Below are positions 8,801-13,673 of a DNA stretch of 15,185 bases, in pieces (the stretch's first letter is position 1; each line of letters opens with the position of its first letter). The DNA is from CANNDT01 sp945876205. GTDB taxonomy: Bacteria; Acidobacteriota; Vicinamibacteria; Vicinamibacterales; UBA2999. The notes beneath the pieces were generated by a model. That model had not been told where the DNA came from, did not search any database, and was given only the letters and a program-made list of their open reading frames with translations. The stretch lies in the NCBI GenBank assembly GCA_947503365.1, contig CANNDT010000106.1:1-15185 (forward strand), written 5' to 3'. The translations under genes and the position numbers were made by a program.

Positions 8801-9361
8801 CCAAAATCCTGCTCCGATGCATATTACGCAACCCGCAACAACTCCGGGATGTGGGAGAAGGCCTGGGACATCCTCCAGGAATGCGGCTGGAAAGCCGAGA
8901 TCCAGAAGCGGAAGGAAGCTCTGGAGAAAAAGAAGGCTCAATGCGCCCAGACACCCCCGCCGTCCGACAACGCGGCACCGGTCGCAGGAAGCGAGCGCAA
9001 GGCCTTCTGGGGCGACGACTACGTCATGACGTGCCCGACGGACGGCTGGCTGTGCACGTCGAAGAGCGGCACCTGGACGGAGAAGTACACCCGCTTCAGC
9101 GACAAGCTCGTGGAGCGTCACACCTTCTACTGGCTCGGCCAGACGGACAAGCACGGGCGGACCTGCCGCAGCCCGCAAGGCGGCATTTCCGAGCCCGCCT
9201 ACTGCATGCACGGCACCTACACGCAGTGGAGCTCCGATGGGACGATCGAGGAACAAGGCGAATACGTGGACGGGCTCAAGCAAGGGACGTGGACGAAGCA
9301 CTCAAGCACGAGCGGCCGGAGCTGGCAGGAGAAGTACGTCGATGGGCGCGAGGTTCGCTGA
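5825..9361 (+). CDS. 1178-residue secreted coiled-coil multi-module protein
   Basis: The start GTG 5825 overlaps the preceding TGA. Signal peptide: residues 1-21 (LLGVLTTAASAAAQ). Residues 25-420 are mostly charged and helical, with an odd GDRDITL motif near 137-143 followed by YTVQYGEGYIRIKELDTVIW. Glycine-rich hydrophobic stretches occur at about 424-440 (AIGIFGALFGTYHAY) and 455-481. Residues 545-900 are alanine-rich coiled coil. A P/T linker covers 919-942. A module at 944-1040 is flanked by near-identical TPPPSD linkers. The last part (about 1060-1178) has MORN/YwqK-like repeats such as GTYTQWSSDGTIEEQGEYVD and GLKQGTW. All twelve cysteines lie after residue 639. No enzyme motif was recognised. 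The 841-residue antisense open frame inside it is a GC-bias shadow. Confidence 0.85.
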   Translation: MKRALVAMLLGVLTTAASAAAQTPDAPPVDVTKMRESINGPYAAQKGEFAKDVVRDPATGAVRTDDAAYAGKGKTYRQIEAEVKALDAARRQQARQLETVRSRELGSIAGEGGVDPGSMKDTGTAPGEATSRGIAGDRDITLGKVGDVNKVATAARVKGYTVQYGEGYIRIKELDTVIWDPPKPRGLSERVAAAHDAEFAPAKTVNAQIKKGMPYLGNPPKPGAGDADIGNWTQNVAKSSLKAGDVTGADPATQDIFARVKAGQDPEGLLYPIGASPAEKARALQQFNDQAVSQLGDAYRKSKTSSEQAFRKLDEQIGQAERAGDDADAKALRQLRQNLEQDEAFSEALAYKKSPEKMYEIANRVILKQRIDPKTGHVFYEGSDGRRVTQEDILAHKEASVKRLTRAVEADVPREPAAGTRRAMKAIGIFGALFGTYHAYEAERQTAEAEQRDMSWGAVGWNSALNILGVNGAIQAGKAVGYETQQGMREYVQQEIDAYRKAGGNPDDPDFKRWLIAKAQVRATALGTYEALKGFPLIGDLVNTPEAVWNLQQAQIDYLDAQRNQLATEFENFAAQANQEEAALDAGRRLGAELTRLAAEMDATLARLAKLVAAADAVAPQAADAKKLWAADDAALRRVCDEMQAFAQNPAATPNAHDLAQLATRLTTMARDAAPVCQAADRALADQRSGAITAQGFAFRVENGIRAPLSRAEADYNAARPAAEALLARSRQADALVARAAQTDTLASQHAMQIRALADRIGKSSTVVDNEVNRLMAAAQKFDQLRDQFFKGAQHFYANATSEPYKIELRQVAARVSKPTIDRPAALAYARRALALRTLTAELTTPAGKAHATCASLPAFIAAKDQLKTAAPLDTALAQATEALTNGRACLARATGAAKEDLLTKAPEKAIGQVEQERVPPPTPRTPTPPPTPTPPPTTPPPSDSAALKLAACYKSEQDYYQAAVDWFPKIHDKNAFAHWAPDPQHSAQEVPPKSCSDAYYATRNNSGMWEKAWDILQECGWKAEIQKRKEALEKKKAQCAQTPPPSDNAAPVAGSERKAFWGDDYVMTCPTDGWLCTSKSGTWTEKYTRFSDKLVERHTFYWLGQTDKHGRTCRSPQGGISEPAYCMHGTYTQWSSDGTIEEQGEYVDGLKQGTWTKHSSTSGRSWQEKYVDGREVR
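8579..8664 (+). repeat. Low-complexity P/T-coding tract
   Basis: Degenerate tandem units around CCAACTCC and CCGCCG encode PPPTPRTPTPPPTPTPPPTT. The tract separates the coiled-coil body of the large secreted protein from its C-terminal modules. Such tracts are flexible linkers and recombination-prone sites. Confidence 0.7.
8639..8979 (+). repeat. Direct repeats flanking one protein module
   Basis: The 28 bases at 8639-8666 and the 28 at 8951-8978 match at 25 positions. Both encode TPPPSD[SN]AA, and they are exactly 312 bases (104 codons) apart. The enclosed module (residues about 944-1042) contains four cysteines and a lysine-rich helix. In-frame flanking repeats suggest the module was inserted or duplicated as a cassette. 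Confidence 0.6.
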
Positions 9362-9373
9362 CGCGCCTTTGCC

Positions 9374-9556
9374 GTGACGCGAGGGGTGGCACTCTCGCTC
9401 CTGCTCGAGGAGGAACCCGCGGCGTGGACGTGGCTGGCCGAATTGGCGGGCAATACAGTGCCCTGGCTGCAGGAGCGACGCGCAGCTCTGACACGTGATC
9501 AAGACGTCGGCCCTCGCGCCCCGCGACAAGCGGCTGGCGCCATGCGGGGCGGGTGA
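9374..9556 (+). CDS. Possible small protein (60 residues), doubtful
   Basis: A GTG-initiated frame reading VALSLLLEEEPAAWTWLAEL then AGNTVPWLQERRAALTRDQD. This part has a plausible helical, protein-like composition. The last 15 residues are glycine/arginine-rich and unconvincing. No SD sequence is visible before the GTG. Its TGA overlaps a GTG at 9553 (GTGA), and it lies between two co-oriented genes with no other occupant. It may be a real small gene, an eroded fragment, or chance. I do not recognise a family. Confidence 0.3.
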   Translation: MTRGVALSLLLEEEPAAWTWLAELAGNTVPWLQERRAALTRDQDVGPRAPRQAAGAMRGG

Positions 9557-10205
9557 ACACCGACAAGGGGAAGGGCGACACCCGTGGAGCCCAGCGTCAC
9601 GTTCGGCGTCCTCAGCGGGCTCGTTGGCCTCGCCGTCGATCCGGCCCGCGGCGGAGCGCACACCGTGCGACCCGGCGACGCTGCGCGCGCGGCTGCTCGC
9701 GCGCCAGGATCCCCGCCAGCCCTTCCAGTACACGTCCGCGTCCGATGGAACCATCGTCGCCGAGTGGCGGATTGCCGACGCCACCTGGCAGCAGTTCTTC
9801 GACCGCTTTCGCGCCGTGGAACGCTACCGTGCGACGCTCGCCCTCTCGCCCGAGCACCGCGAGGTTCGCGTGCTCGAGCAACGATCCGGATCACGAATCA
9901 GAGTCGATCTGGAGCAGTTCACGTCCACCAAGCAGACAGCCATCGTATCGAACGCCCCACAGGGGATCACGAAGAGCCTGGAGGGGTGGGGCGGCGAGTT
10001 GAAGGCTGACGGACAGACGATTCTCGTCACCCCCAAGACCCAGGTGCTGTTCCAACCCACGAAGCGTGAGAAGGCGTTGCTCGAGTTCGCGCCGCTGTCG
10101 TCGCTGGAGCAGGTCGCCGTTGGCATGGCGATGACGTACGAGGGTCGTCGGCACCGACCGTGTGTCGTCCTCGGGGAGCCGGGCGATCCCCATCACCCAC
10201 GGTGA
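9495..10205 (+). CDS. Hypothetical protein, N-terminal part of a gene broken by frameshifts
   Basis: Convincing protein sequence in this frame begins around 9666 (CDPATLRARLLARQDP) and runs through FQYTSASDGTIVAEWRIADA, LEGWGGELKADGQTILVTPK and SLEQVAVGMAMTYEG. It then degrades after about 10150 and stops at 10205. The formal start at 9495 opens with implausible sequence. A better N-terminus is GTG 9584 in another frame (VEPSVTFGVLSGLVGLAVDP), preceded by an SD-like AAGGGGAAGGG. Joining it needs a +1 shift between about 9641 and 9668. A second +1 shift near 10150 would join the frame starting at 10162. The whole is best read as one gene, 9584-10959. No known family or signal peptide was recognised. 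Confidence 0.6.
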   Translation: MIKTSALAPRDKRLAPCGAGEHRQGEGRHPWSPASRSASSAGSLASPSIRPAAERTPCDPATLRARLLARQDPRQPFQYTSASDGTIVAEWRIADATWQQFFDRFRAVERYRATLALSPEHREVRVLEQRSGSRIRVDLEQFTSTKQTAIVSNAPQGITKSLEGWGGELKADGQTILVTPKTQVLFQPTKREKALLEFAPLSSLEQVAVGMAMTYEGRRHRPCVVLGEPGDPHHPR

Positions 10206-10959
10206 GCCGGTGGTGCTGCGCCGCAATCCGGATGGAACGGTTGAGGAGGAGTTGTCGAGTGCGTTCAAGACCGAGCGCTACAACCTCGTGTTCACCCCCG
10301 CGCCGGACGCGGGGCCGGTGACGGTCAACATCAACCTGAGGTTCACCGACGCGTTCGCCCTAAAAACCCCAGTCACCACGCCCTACCGCATTCAGTTGAC
10401 GGCCAGCGTCGAGGCGGCCGTGGAGGAATCGAAGGTGGTTCCAGAGGTGAAGCCACCGATGCGGATCGGGATCACGCCTAAACCCGACACTGAGGTGGCG
10501 CGCGCGCCCGAGGCGCCCCCTCCACCTGCGCCGAAGCCCCAGCCCGCGGCGCTGGATTATGCGCCGATCTGCAAGAGCGCCATGACCGCGATCGCGCTCG
10601 CGCATGAAAAAGCGACTCGAGCCCATTACGGGCCTGCGACCCCGACGGGCGTCAAGTGGCGTCCCGAGTTCACGTACGACAACGGCGACTGCGTGGGTGC
10701 CTACTTCTTGTGGTACACGGATCCCGCCGACAACAAGGACTATCGAACAGGGGAGTGGGCCCTCGACACCGGCGCCGGGCGCCTGAAGGTGGGCGATCTC
10801 AAGAAGCATTACGAGAAAGACTATCCCGATCTCCAGTGGACACCGACGTCGTCGGGTGGGTCCACGCCAGCTCCCTCGGCGCCGCCGCCGTGCCCGCCGG
10901 AGCCGCTGTCCGGAGTCGGAAATCAGGAAGCGAACTTGCGCTGCTTCGGCATCCCGTAG
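10162..10959 (+). CDS. Hypothetical protein, C-terminal part of the same broken gene
   Basis: A 265-residue frame whose convincing sequence starts near residue 8 (AIPITHGEPVVLRRNPDGTV). A beta-rich segment (YNLVFTPAPDAGPVTVNINL) is followed by a proline-rich linker (116-128, EAPPPPAPKPQP). A C-terminal module follows: YAPICKSAMTAIALAHEKAT, FTYDNGDCVGAYFLWYTDPA and LKKHYEKDYPDLQW, ending in another proline tail. It holds four cysteines. The layout of linker plus cysteine-containing tail parallels the upstream 1178-residue protein. The formal GTG start at 10162 overlaps the previous frame by 44 bases and has no SD sequence, which supports a frameshift over an independent gene. Function unknown. 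Confidence 0.65.
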   Translation: MSSSGSRAIPITHGEPVVLRRNPDGTVEEELSSAFKTERYNLVFTPAPDAGPVTVNINLRFTDAFALKTPVTTPYRIQLTASVEAAVEESKVVPEVKPPMRIGITPKPDTEVARAPEAPPPPAPKPQPAALDYAPICKSAMTAIALAHEKATRAHYGPATPTGVKWRPEFTYDNGDCVGAYFLWYTDPADNKDYRTGEWALDTGAGRLKVGDLKKHYEKDYPDLQWTPTSSGGSTPAPSAPPPCPPEPLSGVGNQEANLRCFGIP

Positions 10960-10985
10960 CCGAGAGCGCGCGCACGTGTGGCTAC
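10956..10985. terminator. Inverted repeat holding both convergent stop codons
   Basis: GTAGCC (10956-10961) and GGCTAC (10980-10985) form a perfect 6-bp stem around an 18-base GC-rich loop. The TAG of the plus gene and the TAG of the minus gene each lie in one arm. It could act as a bidirectional terminator hairpin, though there is no T-tract on either side. Confidence 0.35.
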
Positions 10986-11917
10986 TGTGCGGGGTCGGGG
11001 CAACGCGCGAGGTTGACCGTACCGCCGATCTGAGGATCGAACTGGCCGTAGTAGAGCGCGAGCGTGCCATCCGCAAGCCGCAGCGCATCAGGATCGTTGC
11101 CGAAGAACACGTCGTACGTTTCCTGCTCGAACGTCAGGCCGTCGAGCGAGGTGGACTGGTACAGCCCCTCGGGAGCGGCCGCACCGGGGCCCGCGAACTT
11201 TCCGTAGTACAGGGTGACGGAACCATCCGGGTTGGCGAGCGCGAAGGGGTGCTCGGCCGAGTCGGCCAGCGCCGAGGCGCCGGGGCCGAGCCGCACACCC
11301 GCTTCGACCGTCCAGGCGAGCTGGTCGGAGGAGACGGCGCTCTTGACCCGATGCCCGCCGGGCGGATCGCCTGGGCGGGGCAGGTCACTGAAATACATGC
11401 GGTAGCGGCCGTCGGCGAGCCGCGTCACCGTCGCCCCGCTCGTGGCGCCGGCCGTCGTGGTCCCGAAACCGGCGGCCTCCGCCGTGATTCGAACGCCATT
11501 CTCCACCGTGAACGCCAGACCGTCCGTGCTCACGGCCGAGCGGATGCCGTTGCCGCTCGTGAAGAACAGGCGCCAGCCTCCTTCCGGCTTCGCGACCACG
11601 CGCGGCATGCCGGAGCCGTCTGGAAGCCGCGTGCCCGCCTCCGGCACAAAGGAGGCCCCTTCCGGTGTCAGCGACACGGCGCTGACGACGCCACGGCCCT
11701 GCGCAAATACGTACAGGCGTACGCGGCCGTCTTCAAGCCGCACCGCCGACACATCGGCGAGGACTTCTCCGGCGCGGACCCCGAAATCCGTCGGGCCGAG
11801 CAGTGGGCCGACAATGGTGCAGGCGCCCGCAGCGGCCGCGGGAGGGGCTGGTGCGTACTGTGCGGTCGAGACACGCGGCAGCAGGAGCAGCAGCGCGAGG
11901 AGGACGGTCGCTCTCAC
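10982..11917 (-). CDS. Secreted beta-propeller protein, sialidase/GH43-like repeats
   Basis: A 311-residue exported protein. The start is GTG 11915-11917, opening the signal peptide MRATVLLALLLLLPRVSTAQ. The mature part repeats a pattern of S-A-V-S-x-D-x-L-x-[FW]-T-[VE]-E-x-G-V-R: residues 127-143 (SAVSTDGLAFTVENGVR) and 193-209 (SAVSSDQLAWTVEAGVR), with weaker forms near 79 and 255. These alternate with strands of the type RYRMYFSD, VTLYYGKF and LALYYGQF. This is the spacing of five-bladed propellers seen in GH43-like and sialidase-like proteins. The catalytic acid triad cannot be confirmed by eye, so enzymatic activity is not claimed. No SD sequence precedes the start. A promoter ends 6 nt before it, suggesting a leaderless transcript. 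Confidence 0.85.
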   Translation of the reverse strand: MRATVLLALLLLLPRVSTAQYAPAPPAAAAGACTIVGPLLGPTDFGVRAGEVLADVSAVRLEDGRVRLYVFAQGRGVVSAVSLTPEGASFVPEAGTRLPDGSGMPRVVAKPEGGWRLFFTSGNGIRSAVSTDGLAFTVENGVRITAEAAGFGTTTAGATSGATVTRLADGRYRMYFSDLPRPGDPPGGHRVKSAVSSDQLAWTVEAGVRLGPGASALADSAEHPFALANPDGSVTLYYGKFAGPGAAAPEGLYQSTSLDGLTFEQETYDVFFGNDPDALRLADGTLALYYGQFDPQIGGTVNLARCPDPAQ

Positions 11918-11923
11918 GCCTGT

Positions 11924-11952
11924 ATTATCGGCGCGAACGGAAAGGACGTGAA
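11924..11952 (-). promoter_or_regulatory. Sigma-70-like promoter of the secreted propeller gene
   Basis: On the minus strand, TTCACG (11947-11952), a 17-base spacer and GATAAT (11924-11929) match the consensus at 4/6 and 5/6. The -10 box ends 6 bases before the GTG start, so transcription would begin at or within a base or two of the start codon. Confidence 0.5.
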
Positions 11953-11982
11953 ATCGAGCACAACGGTAGAGAATAGATCACG

Positions 11983-12822
11983 ATGATCGATCATGCGGTT
12001 CTCCTGAAGGCCGCCCAGGACCTGGCGCCACTCCCCGCGGCCGTCGTCCGCCTTGCTGCCCTGGTGGCGAAGGGAACGTATTCGGCCGACGAGGTCGAAG
12101 CGATTGTCCGTCTCGATGCGCCGCTGACGCTTCGGCTGCTCCAGTACGCGAACTCGGCGGCCAGCGCCAGCCACATACGCATCGGGACCGTCCGTGAAGC
12201 GGTCATGCGGGTGGGCGTTGGTCCCATCCTTTCGTACGCCACCGCCTCGACGCTTCGTCCGCTCCTGGTCCGTGCGATTCCAGCCTACGGGCTGTCGGAA
12301 GGCGACCTCTGGCGTCACTCGGTGGCGGCGGCGCTCGCCTCAGAGGTCATCGCCCAGAAGGCCCGGGTGGACGTACCGCCCGAGAGCTTCACGGCGAGCC
12401 TGCTCCACGACATCGGCAAGCTGACGCTCTCGCGTTTCCTCGACGCCGACTACCTGCAGTGGCTGGCCGCAGCGCGCGAGCAGGGTGGCGAGTCGAACCT
12501 CCGGGCCGAGATCGAGATCCTCGGCGTACACCACGGGGAGTTGGGCGGCCTGATCGGATCTCACTGGAATCTTCCCCCGCGCGTGGTGCGGGGCATCACC
12601 TATCACCACGCGCCGGCGGCCGGCTTCGATGTCATCTGTGACGTGACGCACGTGGCGAATGTACTCGCGACGCGCGCGGGCACCGGATATGCGGCGGCGC
12701 CCTCGGAACTGGAGGCCGACCCGGAAGCCCTCGAGCGGCTCGGCCTCGTCCCCGCCCGCCTCGCGGCGCTCGAGGACACCGTAAAGGAGCGCCTGGCGCG
12801 GGCCCTCGAGCAGTTCAAGTGA
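11983..12822 (+). CDS. HDOD domain protein
   Basis: A 279-residue cytoplasmic protein made almost entirely of one HDOD domain, a non-standard HD-type helical domain found in bacterial signalling proteins. Typical blocks in order: DLAPLPAAVVRLAALV (13-28), EAIVRLDAPLTLRLLQYANS (39-58), REAVMRVGVGPILSYA (71-86), LWRHSVAAALASEVIA (109-124), LLHDIGKLTLSRF (140-152), EILGVHHGELGGLIGSHWNL (178-197), GITYHH (204-209). Unlike many HDOD proteins it keeps an HD pair in LLHDIGK and several other histidines, so metal binding is possible. No receiver, GGDEF or EAL domain is attached. Start ATG 11983; the SD sequence is weak or absent. The upstream gene is divergent with 65 bases between starts. The signal it senses is unknown. 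Confidence 0.92.
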   Translation: MIDHAVLLKAAQDLAPLPAAVVRLAALVAKGTYSADEVEAIVRLDAPLTLRLLQYANSAASASHIRIGTVREAVMRVGVGPILSYATASTLRPLLVRAIPAYGLSEGDLWRHSVAAALASEVIAQKARVDVPPESFTASLLHDIGKLTLSRFLDADYLQWLAAAREQGGESNLRAEIEILGVHHGELGGLIGSHWNLPPRVVRGITYHHAPAAGFDVICDVTHVANVLATRAGTGYAAAPSELEADPEALERLGLVPARLAALEDTVKERLARALEQFK

Positions 12823-12863
12823 GCGGCGGCGGTCCGCCTGGGGGCCGGCCCTGTCTGGCCCGA
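12823..12863. terminator. GC-rich hairpins between convergent genes
   Basis: GGCGG-T-CCGCC (12828-12838) and the palindrome GGGCCGGCCC (12842-12851) lie in the 41-base gap between the HDOD gene and the globin gene. Both could fold and end transcription. No T-tract follows on either strand, so the terminator call is tentative. Confidence 0.3.
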
Positions 12864-13334
12864 TTACGCCGAGGGCTTGGGGATGACCATGATCGGCTCG
12901 GTCTTGTAGCGGCCCTCGCACTCGGCTTCGCTTCGCTTCACGAGGCGCCCCTTGAACGCGCGGTCGATCTTGAGCCAGCGTGCCCGAAGGTCCGTGGACA
13001 CCCCGGCCTCGACGAGCGATGCCTCGAGCAGCTGACCGCGGGTTTCAAAGAGCTCCTCCGTGATGAACATGTGCCGGTGTGCCGGCACGGGCAGCTTGCC
13101 GCTGTACCGCGAGGGCCCGCCCATCGCCTGCGCCATGAAATCGGTCTGCTGGTTCTCGATCAGGGTCTGCGAAACACCGGCGAAGAATAGCCTCAACCAT
13201 GGGTGCCGGTAGATCTTGTCGTAGAAGATCTTGTGCGCCCGCTGGAGCACGGGGAGTCCGCCGAGCTCCTCGTAGAGCGACAGTCCTTCCGTGGTCTTGG
13301 TCGCGCTCGCGACCGCATACTGTGCCGGCATCAT
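12864..13334 (-). CDS. Group I truncated hemoglobin (HbN-like globin)
   Basis: A heme protein of 156 residues. LSLYEELGGLPVLQ opens the globin fold. FYDKIYRHPWLRLFFAGV (37-54) contains the B10 tyrosine region, NQQTDFMAQAMGGPSRYSGK (61-80) matches the E-helix and the GGP-YSG loop, and PAHRHMFITEELF (84-96) gives the probable proximal histidine H86, with I91-T92 in the expected register. Group I globins bind O2 and NO and often detoxify NO. A tail of about 30 residues (RSEAECEGRYKTEPIMVIPK) extends past the usual end. The start is ATG 13332-13334, with AAGGGGG 10 nt upstream; a longer frame to 13424 would run into the divergent CDGSH promoter. Confidence 0.88.
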   Translation of the reverse strand: MMPAQYAVASATKTTEGLSLYEELGGLPVLQRAHKIFYDKIYRHPWLRLFFAGVSQTLIENQQTDFMAQAMGGPSRYSGKLPVPAHRHMFITEELFETRGQLLEASLVEAGVSTDLRARWLKIDRAFKGRLVKRSEAECEGRYKTEPIMVIPKPSA

Positions 13335-13344
13335 GGCAGCGTGT

Positions 13345-13351
13345 CCCCCTT
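13345..13351 (-). promoter_or_regulatory. Ribosome binding site of the globin gene
   Basis: On the minus strand AAGGGGG lies 10 nt before the ATG at 13334. It supports this start (or the adjacent ATG at 13331) over the upstream start at 13424, which has no such site. Confidence 0.6.
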
Positions 13352-13391
13352 TGGCAATCGGCGCGCGGCGAAGGAACGTGAATTGGCGCGC

Positions 13392-13420
13392 TTGTTGAGA
13401 GCCCGCGACCAAGGTAGCAT
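13392..13420 (+). promoter_or_regulatory. Predicted promoter of the CDGSH gene
   Basis: TTGTTG (13392-13397), a 17-base spacer and TAGCAT (13415-13420) form a moderate sigma-70-type promoter. The -10 box ends 6 bases before the ATG at 13427, predicting a leaderless mRNA. It lies in the 92-base space shared with the divergent globin gene. Confidence 0.45.
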
Positions 13421-13426
13421 GCACGC

Positions 13427-13663
13427 ATGAGCAAGCCCACTGTTGCCGACACGTTCTTCACCGCTGTGGACCTCGAGCCTGGTACCTATCGCTGGTGCGC
13501 GTGCGGCAACTCCAGGACCCAGCCCTTCTGCGACGAGTCGCACGTGGGCACCGAGTGGACGCCCGTGGAGTTTGTCGTGAAGGAAGCGAAGCGAGTGAAG
13601 CTGTGCATGTGCAAGCATACGCAGACGCCGCCCTATTGCGACAGCAGCCATAACACGCTCTAG
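13427..13663 (+). CDS. Tandem CDGSH-type iron-sulfur protein
   Basis: A 78-residue protein with two zinc-finger-CDGSH (mitoNEET-type) motifs, each giving the 3Cys-1His ligand set for a [2Fe-2S] cluster. Motif one has C24, C26, C35 and H39 (CACGNSRTQPFCDESH). Motif two has C60, C62, C71 and H75 (CMCKHTQTPPYCDSSH). The name-giving CDGSH reads CDESH and CDSSH here. No membrane segment or signal peptide is present, so it should be a soluble cytoplasmic redox or cluster-transfer protein. The start ATG 13427 has no well-placed SD sequence; AAGG is 12 bases away and a promoter sits just upstream. A three-codon frame (ATG at 13419, stop overlapping the start) precedes it. It is divergent from the truncated hemoglobin gene. 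Confidence 0.93.
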   Translation: MSKPTVADTFFTAVDLEPGTYRWCACGNSRTQPFCDESHVGTEWTPVEFVVKEAKRVKLCMCKHTQTPPYCDSSHNTL

Positions 13664-13673
13664 ATTGTCTTAA

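Noticed and set aside
10856..11986. 376-codon plus-strand open frame over the propeller gene
   Set aside because: Antisense shadow; the minus strand has a signal peptide, repeated propeller motifs and a promoter.
13335..13424. Longer N-terminus for the globin
   Set aside because: It would include the divergent promoter region, has no SD sequence, and adds residues absent from the globin family; ATG 13334 has a good SD.
13419..13430. Three-codon frame (Met-His-Ala) overlapping the CDGSH start
   Set aside because: Could be a coupling peptide, but in the predicted leaderless transcript it lies upstream of the transcription start, so it is probably chance.
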